In this document: piece by piece, positions 7,903 to 15,242 of the stretch
How positions within the stretch are numbered: position 1 is the first letter of the stretch
How the letters are laid out: the number at the start of each line of letters is the position of its first letter
DNA from: Candidatus Halarchaeoplasma halalkaliphilum
GTDB lineage: Archaea > Thermoplasmatota > Thermoplasmata > Halarchaeoplasmatales > Halarchaeoplasmataceae
NCBI GenBank assembly: GCA_007133925.1
Contig: SLLU01000153.1
Coordinates: forward strand, 1-33,298
DNA length: 33,298 nucleotides
Direction of reading: 5' to 3'
Position numbers and translations under genes: made by a program
Notes under the pieces: generated by a model
What the model was told of the DNA's origin: nothing
Databases searched by the model: none
Seen by the model: only the letters and a program-made list of their open reading frames with translations

Positions 7903-10900
7903 ATGAAAGAAAAGGGCACGAGGGACAGGGGGACCGCCTCCTTCGCTATGCTGGGTGTGTTGATCATACTCCTGTCCATAATAGCGACCGCGCACATATC
8001 TCATCTCGAGAGATTGAATTACGAGGAACGACTCCGGGGAGACCTTCTCACCAAGATGGACAACATGGGTGAGGAATTCCTGGACTCAATAGATGCCAGA
8101 CTCCATACACTGGGCGTGGAAGCTGCCTTCATGGGTAACCGGGCTCAGGCCGAACCATCCGGCGACCTGTTCGCTGATAGCTCGGAAGAATTTCTGGGGA
8201 GCATCCTGGGAAGCGAGAGAAGAGACGGTTCCTTTTCCATGACACTGCTGGAACACAACGTCACCATGGGGATAAGAACCATGGAGGTAGACGATACCAT
8301 GCCCCTGGGTAACGATATCAGGGTTGACGGCCCCGGTGAGTCCATCAGGAGCAACAGGTCCTACTGCTACGGCATATCCGGAACGCTGCGAGTACTGGTA
8401 AGGGACGACCGTCGGGGGACGGAGCTGCACAAGGACCGGGAGGTGGACCTCACAGTTGACGTGCCCTATCCCTTCATAAAAGAAAGGAGTGCATCCTTCA
8501 CCAGCACTGCAAGCGGAAGTCAAGGACATCTAGGAAGGATGGTGGAGTACATGCTCACCACTGTGGCCCAGTACAGGGCGTTCATGGGTGAAAGGGATTC
8601 GGAGAAGATCCTCACCAACCAGGATGTTGAGTTGGCGGTGAACCTCGCGCTCATACTGGAGATAGCATACCAGTTCAGGTATCACGACCAGAACGCCACA
8701 AGGGCCCTGAGTGGGAATGTTAGCGGGGACCTGGTGGACCTCACGGTTCTCATAGACCACTACATCAAAACCAGCAGGGTCGATCCCGGAGACCTGATAG
8801 CCCTCTATCACGGCTATGCCTATGACAACGTCACCCTGGGTCCGGATGATGTCACACCGATGAACATCCCAGCAATTATAGAACAGGCCCTTCATGTTAT
8901 GTGGCACGAGTTTGTGATGAAATATCTTCATTATTTTGGACTCATCGATATAGCTGATGCGGTACTAAGAGGGGTCAAAGCCATAACCGAGTTCATTGAT
9001 GAAGGGGCAAGCGCGGTCACGGGATTTGTGGGTAAACTGAACCCATTTAGCAGTGATGATGACCAGGAAAAACACGATAGGAAGAACCGGGAAACTGCAA
9101 AGAACTGGGTCCGGGAAACATTTTTGGCTGCGGGCTTGATGAACACCAACATCGCCCGTACCCGGTATCACGCACCTTTCAACATGGGCGATAAGGAGAT
9201 CGTGGGATATCCCACCATAGATTTAGATGTCGGTCAGGTCACTTTCGATATCACCGTCAGGTTGACAGGTGACGAATACTCGTGGTACAGTTACAACTGC
9301 CATTGTTCTGATAGGATATATCAAGGAGAGACGGGTAAGCTATGCAACGAAATCTTGGATCACGGAGTCAGATGTAATGCCGAGGAGGTCCTTGTTAAAT
9401 ACAATTACACTACCTACGGGATCATAGCGGAGTTCGAACCAGTGCCGGCCTTCTTCGTGGAATGGGATATACTCGACGATGAAAATAACGACCTTTGGCT
9501 TGAGTTTTATAAAGATTATTACAGCGAGGGCACTGACATAGAAGTGAACTCCATAAGTGATGCCATAGGAATGATAATCAATCATATCGTTGACACGGTT
9601 TACAACCATTTAAAACCCGAACTAGAAGGCCTGTCCCGGTTGGAGATCGACCCTGGAGATCGATCTTCTTTGTTACGAGAGATGAATGATGTCATAATAA
9701 CAGCGATAGATATCGCCTTCAGCGAATTCAGAGACAACCCCGATACGATCATAGGGATCATCCAAGACATGTTGAAGGGTGACGATGACGATGAGGACAA
9801 CATCAACGGGCTGGTTACCTTCCTTAATGATAAATACACCAATCTCCTTCCCAATGGTTACAATGTCCAAACCATACAGAGGACCGAGGAGCTCTTGTTC
9901 CGGCCCGACAGTGGCTTCATAACCTTCACTGTTAAGGAAAAGGAAACTTCCGGACAAAAAGTGGATCATCACTCGGATATCTCCCTCAGGGGAGATGAAA
10001 CCATACCCCATACATTCATGGTCCACAAGGCACTGGAAAAGTTGGATTATTTTGAAATGGAAGGGATACTGGAAGTAGGGGTTAGGGATGCCCTGGATGA
10101 ATTGAAGCGCAGGGAAGTTGACCCGGACGAGGGGCTCCTGGTTAAGGCCCTACTCCACTATAGGGATGGGGATACCAGCGCATACGGGGAGTACGACTCC
10201 AGTGCGTTACTGGTGAGATCCATGAGGGTCGGTGGAAACAGTGACGAAGGAAACTTTACCATAAAGCCGAACCCCGCCACCATAAACGAACACACGGTTT
10301 TTTTCAACTCCACTATCTGTGTGGATGCCAGGAACGTGTCGTGGAGCTCCGATATAAACGGATATCTGTCCAACGAGACCTCCTTCTCCTTGCCCGCTGG
10401 GAATCTTTCCCAGGGGACCCATAGGATCACTTTGAACTGGACCGATGACCATAACCGGAGCCACACGGAGAACATGAGTCTTGAGATCAACCCCGAGCCC
10501 ATGGCGATGATAGTATGGATCTCGGATAACCGTTGGGAGAGGGGCGAGATCACATTCGAACAAAAACACAGCGGTAACCTGGGAAAGATTATTTGGGATT
10601 TCGGGGATGGCAATGAAACTAAGAGCATGGACCCATTGGTGTATCATACATACGAGAGGCCGGGAACATACACGGTGAACCTTACTGTGGAAGACACCGC
10701 TGGTGCGAAAAGAAGGGCCACCGAAACCATCCTCATAGATAACAGACCCTATGTGGAATCAATTGAGCCCAAAAGCGACCTGCCCCTGGCCACGGATACC
10801 TCTTTCACGATCACGTTCTCTGAAACGGTGGACCCAGATTCATTTACCTACACCCTTGAACCGGTACATACCGGGGGCGCAGATGATTTTTCTCTGGAGG

Positions 10901-13767
10901 AAGAGTGGTTCGAGGACCGATGGGTGGACTTGATCCCCCGGGGCTTCTTCCAAAGAAACACCACGTATTACCTGAATGTGACCGAAGTGGAGGATGTGGA
11001 CAACGGCACCTATTCCCCCCTGCTCGAGACCTATCATTACGAATTCAAGACCCAGGGTCATGGGAACATGAGAGATTGGTATCCCAATGATGGGGAAGTC
11101 ATACCTGTGGATCGGGACATCGTACTGGTCTTCGACGAGGCAGTGGGATTCGGGGGTGTAAATACTGTTAACGATCTTTTAAGAGCAGATAGAAACTACG
11201 GATGGTTTGCTTCCTTTTCGGAAGATAATAAAATAATCACCATCGAACACGATTCCTTCCCCTACGGAACCGAGATGAATATTACAATAATACTCAATGC
11301 CCTTGTGGCACTCAGTGACGGGAGTAACATAAGCTCATCCGAAGATACCACAATGCGCTTCAGGACCGTTGAAGACCCCACTCATCCCTTCATCGTCAGC
11401 AACTCCGCTGTCGGGAATGCACACGATATGGGAACATCCGGTGAGATCAAAATAGAATTCAACATGGACATGAACTCCACGTCCTTTGAGGTACTTATGT
11501 TCCCCGATAAAATCCTTCAGCTGGAGTGGTGCGGTCTAAGGAATTTGACCATAACATACGACGGTCTGGACCAGGACACGATATATCGCATGGAATTGAG
11601 GGGCAACGATACCCGGGACCGACCCCTGATATCCTATCCCTCAGATCCCCTCCTGTCCAATACTTTTTATATACGGACCGTTGTCACTGACGAGTTAAAA
11701 ATCCTTTACTGCGGACCCGGGGACGGGATGGAGAAATTCCTCACGAATGCACCTGTGATAGTGATGTTCAACAGGCCGGTGGATCCATCGACACTGGTAT
11801 ACAGTATATCGGGAAACACCGATCTGGATGTCAAATGGTGCCCCCACAACATGACCGCATACATCTTTTACGATGGATACGAAGTGGACGAGGAATACAG
11901 ATTCGTGTTCGAGAGAGTAGAAGACGGACGGGACAACTCTCTAATCCAAACATTCGAGATCCGTTACAACACAAGCGCCGGAGGGGATGATATAGAGGGA
12001 ACCTGGCTCGAGAGGAGGATATGGTCCATAATCGGCGGGGGACTTGGAAAGTTCGGACCCTCTTTCTTTGATCTGGCGGAAAGCTTCGTTAAAGCTATCG
12101 TTGTAGGTATGATGGACAGCAGCCGCTTCAGTCAGCTGGAGTACAGGGTGCCTCTTAATGTGGATCAGCCATTCACATACGGAGATCACGGCGAGATGGA
12201 GCTGCGAGCGACCCTGGAGCCCTCATTCGTGTCTCTGGAGGATGGGATATCCATAGATTCTTTCGGTGTCCATCACACGGATATCACTTCCTTCTCTTCT
12301 AGACCCTTCGAGACCTACTTCTACGTCACGGTCCCCAACGTCCCAGCGAGTGTGAACGTCAGTCGTATCGGTCACGGTGTAGTGCTACAGGGAGAACACC
12401 ACGACATATGGTGGGAAGAGGAATTTGACATCGGTTTCAACCTCACCGTCAGCGTATCTACGGGATGGGAGTTAGAGCATGTGGACTACGAAGATACGAA
12501 CACCTTCGGAGGAGACATACTACGGTTCCTGAACCAGATATGGGGATACCTCAAGGATATTGTGGGATATGTGATCGGCGCCATACAGAGGATTCTGGAG
12601 TTGTTCGATTCCCTGGTGGAACGGGTGAAGGAGTTCGGGCAGGAGATACTGCTACAGTTAGGGGATGTTATAATGTTCGTGAGGGGGCAGCTTCAAGATC
12701 TTCTGCCCAACGTTATCAAAATCATCAGTGCATTGGATAGTATCCCTGGTATCTCGGGTGACGGTACCATTTCCATACTCGGCCTGACGTTCATCCTGGA
12801 CACGAAAACCAATCATCAGGCTACACTGCCCATGCAATCTGGAACGTTCACCAGACACATGAACTTATCCCTGGAGGGAGACCTCTTTGGTACGTACTAC
12901 AGCATGAATATGAATTTGCTGGAAGATAACGTGATCGTCTTCGGTGACCTGTCCGTTAGGGATGTGGTGTTTCAGTGGGTGATAGACCCCTTCGCGGACC
13001 CCCAGTCCCAAGTGGAGGATGTGGAGAACACAGGTGTTTACGATGCGTGGTTCCAGTGCGGCGCATGGGTTGACGGAGGGAACACGGAGTTCAACCTGAA
13101 GGTCCCCGTGATCTCCCAGTCCCGCGATTCCAAAGAGATGGCCCTGTCAGCTATTTTCCCCGTGGATCAGATAAGGATCCCCCTGGGGCCCGTGGTCATC
13201 TCCGGACTGGATCTGGGTATGGAGTTCGCTTATGATACGAGTGATTTGGTTAGCATACTGGCCGGCCTCATGCATACCGCATTTCGCGACACACGTGACG
13301 CACTGAAGGGCACCGCCATAGGTATCAACTACGTGGTGGAGTTCGTGAGGACGCTGGTTTGGAACATCATAAACGGCTTCATAGCCATGGCTGTGGACGT
13401 GATCCAGGAACTGGTCTTCTTCTTCCAGGCCGCTGTGAACGAGGTGGAGATCAAACTTTACTTTGCCATAGCTGGAGGGGAATCCGTGGCCAGCTTCGTC
13501 AACTGGGTTGCATCCGCTGTCAAGGAACTCCTCCAGGGGTTCGTGGAAATGCGCCCCTCTCTCCCCAACACACTGCCTCCGACCAGTGTGATGCAGAACA
13601 CCACCTTTGGTGTGGAGGTGGGTAAGGAAGATGCTGTGGTTTACTTCACTGCTGACGTCCCGGCCATGAGTGCCGTGGTGGGAAGACATATGGGAGAATG
13701 GGAGCTGGGTTTCGGGGTCAAGGTGGATGACTTTAACCTGGTCCACGGTCAACTAACCGGCGGTTGA
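7903..13767 (+). CDS. Giant surface protein (1954 aa) with pilin-like N-terminus, PKD and SbsA-type Ig domains
   Basis: The N-terminus is charged (MKEKGTRDRGT), followed by one hydrophobic helix (SFAMLGVLIILLSIIATA, residues 13-30). This recalls archaeal pilin/TadE-like proteins, and the RGxxxFAxxGVLLL pattern is seen in haloarchaeal DUF7286-type proteins (resemblance only). Residues 31-860 are not recognised. A PKD domain lies at about 866-948 (WDFGDGNET, YERPGTYTVNLTVED). Four Big_5/SbsA-like Ig domains follow at about 949, 1057, 1161 and 1265 (each with an SIEP/YP-type start and FxxxVDP). The C-terminal third contains two long amphipathic-hydrophobic helical stretches (about 1536-1610 and 1783-1860) that may associate with membrane. 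No C-terminal TM anchor is seen. The 3' end overlaps the convergent gene by 15 bp. The function is inferred to be envelope or pilus-like assembly. Confidence 0.85.
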   Translation: MKEKGTRDRGTASFAMLGVLIILLSIIATAHISHLERLNYEERLRGDLLTKMDNMGEEFLDSIDARLHTLGVEAAFMGNRAQAEPSGDLFADSSEEFLGSILGSERRDGSFSMTLLEHNVTMGIRTMEVDDTMPLGNDIRVDGPGESIRSNRSYCYGISGTLRVLVRDDRRGTELHKDREVDLTVDVPYPFIKERSASFTSTASGSQGHLGRMVEYMLTTVAQYRAFMGERDSEKILTNQDVELAVNLALILEIAYQFRYHDQNATRALSGNVSGDLVDLTVLIDHYIKTSRVDPGDLIALYHGYAYDNVTLGPDDVTPMNIPAIIEQALHVMWHEFVMKYLHYFGLIDIADAVLRGVKAITEFIDEGASAVTGFVGKLNPFSSDDDQEKHDRKNRETAKNWVRETFLAAGLMNTNIARTRYHAPFNMGDKEIVGYPTIDLDVGQVTFDITVRLTGDEYSWYSYNCHCSDRIYQGETGKLCNEILDHGVRCNAEEVLVKYNYTTYGIIAEFEPVPAFFVEWDILDDENNDLWLEFYKDYYSEGTDIEVNSISDAIGMIINHIVDTVYNHLKPELEGLSRLEIDPGDRSSLLREMNDVIITAIDIAFSEFRDNPDTIIGIIQDMLKGDDDDEDNINGLVTFLNDKYTNLLPNGYNVQTIQRTEELLFRPDSGFITFTVKEKETSGQKVDHHSDISLRGDETIPHTFMVHKALEKLDYFEMEGILEVGVRDALDELKRREVDPDEGLLVKALLHYRDGDTSAYGEYDSSALLVRSMRVGGNSDEGNFTIKPNPATINEHTVFFNSTICVDARNVSWSSDINGYLSNETSFSLPAGNLSQGTHRITLNWTDDHNRSHTENMSLEINPEPMAMIVWISDNRWERGEITFEQKHSGNLGKIIWDFGDGNETKSMDPLVYHTYERPGTYTVNLTVEDTAGAKRRATETILIDNRPYVESIEPKSDLPLATDTSFTITFSETVDPDSFTYTLEPVHTGGADDFSLEEEWFEDRWVDLIPRGFFQRNTTYYLNVTEVEDVDNGTYSPLLETYHYEFKTQGHGNMRDWYPNDGEVIPVDRDIVLVFDEAVGFGGVNTVNDLLRADRNYGWFASFSEDNKIITIEHDSFPYGTEMNITIILNALVALSDGSNISSSEDTTMRFRTVEDPTHPFIVSNSAVGNAHDMGTSGEIKIEFNMDMNSTSFEVLMFPDKILQLEWCGLRNLTITYDGLDQDTIYRMELRGNDTRDRPLISYPSDPLLSNTFYIRTVVTDELKILYCGPGDGMEKFLTNAPVIVMFNRPVDPSTLVYSISGNTDLDVKWCPHNMTAYIFYDGYEVDEEYRFVFERVEDGRDNSLIQTFEIRYNTSAGGDDIEGTWLERRIWSIIGGGLGKFGPSFFDLAESFVKAIVVGMMDSSRFSQLEYRVPLNVDQPFTYGDHGEMELRATLEPSFVSLEDGISIDSFGVHHTDITSFSSRPFETYFYVTVPNVPASVNVSRIGHGVVLQGEHHDIWWEEEFDIGFNLTVSVSTGWELEHVDYEDTNTFGGDILRFLNQIWGYLKDIVGYVIGAIQRILELFDSLVERVKEFGQEILLQLGDVIMFVRGQLQDLLPNVIKIISALDSIPGISGDGTISILGLTFILDTKTNHQATLPMQSGTFTRHMNLSLEGDLFGTYYSMNMNLLEDNVIVFGDLSVRDVVFQWVIDPFADPQSQVEDVENTGVYDAWFQCGAWVDGGNTEFNLKVPVISQSRDSKEMALSAIFPVDQIRIPLGPVVISGLDLGMEFAYDTSDLVSILAGLMHTAFRDTRDALKGTAIGINYVVEFVRTLVWNIINGFIAMAVDVIQELVFFFQAAVNEVEIKLYFAIAGGESVASFVNWVASAVKELLQGFVEMRPSLPNTLPPTSVMQNTTFGVEVGKEDAVVYFTADVPAMSAVVGRHMGEWELGFGVKVDDFNLVHGQLTGG

Positions 13768-14574
13768 TGGGATATCCACCCAGTACTCTATGGCCACCCT
13801 CTGGTCGTTCACAACAAGGGTACGGTTGAAGTTTATATCGGTATGCCCCGGAACCTCCAAAAGATCACCGTGTTCCGTACCGGAAATGCTGAAGTTGAGC
13901 ATGGGAGTGGCGAAGGGGACTGGGACATGATGGGATGGGTAAACATGATTGCGCAGGAATGTGACGTTGAAATCGAAGTATGTGTCGTTCTGAAAATGAT
14001 CCACACTACTAACATTTCCGTCCCATGTCCAGTCGATGAAATCTTCCATGGAATCCCGTACCAGGGTCGTTCTGGCTCTTGTCACCCCTTGGTCGTCGGG
14101 ATAAATGTAAATGTTCCTTATGCCCCCTATGGTCTTTGACTCTATGACGAAGGGGGTTCCCGGAGGTAGGTGAAGTCGATAAGTGTCCCGGGTTACAGGG
14201 AAGGGTGCATCGTCCAGGTCCAGGAAATGTGGGTCCAGTATCCGTAAGTGGCCCAGGAATTTTCTTTGGACTACCTGATTCCCCCTGTGCATACTCAAGG
14301 TTCCCGATGTTATGTTCATGGAGTATGGCACTCCCTGGATGGATCCGGGCAGTACCATGTAGGGTTCCCCTGCGTTCTCATAGGTAATATTCAGTACGAA
14401 ATCCCCGTGGGTGCTCAGGGCACGGTTGACTGTGTCCGTGACCATGTCCGCCATCTTCCCCAGGTGGAGTTCCTCCGTGGAAGATGCCTGCCACCTGTAA
14501 ACGCCTATAACAGAGGCCGTTAGGAGCACCGCAATGATGATCCACGTCATCTTAGACATTATATAGTCGATCAT
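13753..14574 (-). CDS. Hypothetical exported protein with N-terminal membrane anchor (273 aa)
   Basis: The N-terminus MIDYIMSKMTW is followed by a hydrophobic helix (residues 11-25) and an extracytoplasmic domain of about 245 residues with N-x-S/T sites and predicted beta strands. There is no recognised family and no catalytic motif. The start is supported by a TATA element about 29 bp upstream (leaderless); the internal ATG at codon 6 is the alternative. It converges on the 1954-residue surface protein, with the two stop regions overlapping by 15 bp. A short anchored exoprotein beside a pilin-like giant suggests the same envelope structure, but that is inference. The helix lacks the basic prepilin-peptidase motif, so a pilin assignment is not supported. 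Confidence 0.75.
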   Translation of the reverse strand: MIDYIMSKMTWIIIAVLLTASVIGVYRWQASSTEELHLGKMADMVTDTVNRALSTHGDFVLNITYENAGEPYMVLPGSIQGVPYSMNITSGTLSMHRGNQVVQRKFLGHLRILDPHFLDLDDAPFPVTRDTYRLHLPPGTPFVIESKTIGGIRNIYIYPDDQGVTRARTTLVRDSMEDFIDWTWDGNVSSVDHFQNDTYFDFNVTFLRNHVYPSHHVPVPFATPMLNFSISGTEHGDLLEVPGHTDINFNRTLVVNDQRVAIEYWVDIPSTAG

Positions 14575-14598
14575 ATCTATCCACCCGTATAGAGCGTT

Positions 14599-14608
14599 CT
14601 TTTATAAC
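14599..14608 (-). promoter_or_regulatory. TATA box for the gene starting at 14574
   Basis: The minus strand reads gttataaaag, centred about 29 bp upstream of the ATG at 14574. This predicts a leaderless transcript and supports the longer of two possible starts. Confidence 0.6.
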
Positions 14609-14728
14609 CTTGTCGGAAGGGAAGGGGACCGAAAGTATCAAATTGGTTTACTTGTTTACGGTATCCGAGGTTACCGGGTAGGGGATTCGAACAGGTCCCG
14701 TACACCCAATCGCACCACCTGGGGATAA

Positions 14729-14740
14729 GTTTAAATAAAA
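14729..14740 (+). promoter_or_regulatory. TATA box for tRNA-Lys
   Basis: The element gtttaaataaaa lies about 40 bp upstream of the mature tRNA 5' end, predicting a start near 14761 and a 5' leader of about 16 nt to be removed by RNase P. No T-rich terminator follows the tRNA, so transcription may run on into rpoH. Confidence 0.6.
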
Positions 14741-14776
14741 GCGCCTTTTAGAGGCTAAAACACCGCTTACCTAAAG

Positions 14777-14880
14777 GGGCCTGTAGCTTAGCCAGGTAGA
14801 GCATCTGGCTTTTAACCAGGTGGTCTGGGGTTCGAATTGGGTTGTCCAACGGGCAATTCACGAAAATCCCCACGGGCCCA
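14777..14880 (+). tRNA. tRNA-Lys (anticodon UUU) interrupted by a 30-nt intron in the T-loop
   Basis: The cloverleaf is complete once the intron is removed (74 nt). The acceptor stem is gggcctg/cgggccc with one T-G pair, and the discriminator is A (14880). The D-arm holds G18G19 (14795-14796). The anticodon stem tctgg/ccagg has the loop cttttaa with anticodon TTT at 14811-14813. The variable loop is 5 nt. The T-stem is tgggg (14826-14830) with cccca (14868-14872), and the T-loop ttcgaa plus t is interrupted after A59. CCA is not encoded. There is no intron at the usual 37/38 site. The gene lies 91 bp upstream of rpoH on the same strand. Confidence 0.95.
14837..14866 (+). other. tRNA intron at non-canonical position 59/60 with a canonical bulge-helix-bulge
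   Basis: The exon-intron junctions fold into a full hBHBh' motif. The outer helix is the 5-bp T-stem itself. The central 4-bp helix pairs exon ttcg (14831-14834) with intron cgaa (14861-14864). Both 3-nt bulges are aat, with cleavage expected between the second a and the t (14836/14837 and 14866/14867). The inner helix pairs tgggttg (14838-14844) with caattca (14854-14860), 7 bp including two G-U pairs. The symmetric aa/t bulges fix the intron at exactly 30 nt. The tRNA splicing endonuclease and ligase would be required. Confidence 0.9.
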
Positions 14881-14971
14881 CCTGTACAAAAGGGTTCCCG
14901 GTATTTGATATGGAACTGTACCATGGAGAGTCTAAAACATGCATCTGAAAAAAACATACGGGGGCAAATAG

Positions 14972-15226
14972 ATGGGGAAGATAAACGTAATGAAACACTC
15001 CTTTGTACCGGAACACAAGCTTGTTCCAAAGGAAAAAGAGGAGGAGCTCCTTGGTCGGATCAAAGCGCCCAAGGACAAGCTACCCAAGATCCTGAAGACC
15101 GATCCGGTTCTCCTTCAGATGGAAGGGATCCACGGAAAGATAGAGGAAGGCAGGATCATCGAGATAATCAGAAAAAGCGATACCGCCGGGCAAGCTCACG
15201 CCTACCGAATGGTCGTTAACAGGTAA
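14972..15226 (+). CDS. rpoH: DNA-directed RNA polymerase subunit H
   Basis: This 84-residue protein corresponds to the C-terminal domain of eukaryotic Rpb5. The family signature is clear: FVPEHKLVP near the start, LPKIL-x-x-DPV in the middle and RKSDTAG-x-x-x-x-YRMV at the end. Subunit H sits at the downstream DNA jaw of the polymerase. It opens the rpoH-rpoB-rpoA1-rpoA2 operon and ends 16 bp before the ATG of rpoB. The start is either 14972 (ggggg 7 nt upstream) or the ATG at 14990, which would give 78 residues, nearer the usual family length. No clear TATA box was found between the tRNA and this gene apart from a weak tctaaaaca near 14930, so read-through from the tRNA promoter is possible. 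Confidence 0.93.
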   Translation: MGKINVMKHSFVPEHKLVPKEKEEELLGRIKAPKDKLPKILKTDPVLLQMEGIHGKIEEGRIIEIIRKSDTAGQAHAYRMVVNR

Positions 15227-15232
15227 ACAAAA

Positions 15233-15237
15233 GGTGA
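15233..15237 (+). promoter_or_regulatory. SD that decides the rpoB start
   Basis: The sequence ggtga lies 5 nt upstream of the ATG at 15243. The in-frame GTG at 15234 is part of this SD, so the ATG is the more likely start. Confidence 0.6.
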
Positions 15238-15242
15238 ATGAA

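Noticed and set aside
14681..14704. T-loop-like sequence ggggattcgaacaggtccc upstream of tRNA-Lys, possibly a second or decayed tRNA
   Set aside because: On neither strand can a paired T-stem, D-arm with GG, or anticodon arm be built around it; it is probably chance or a very old remnant.
15234..15242. GTG start for rpoB
   Set aside because: The GTG is part of the ggtga SD for the ATG 9 nt downstream.
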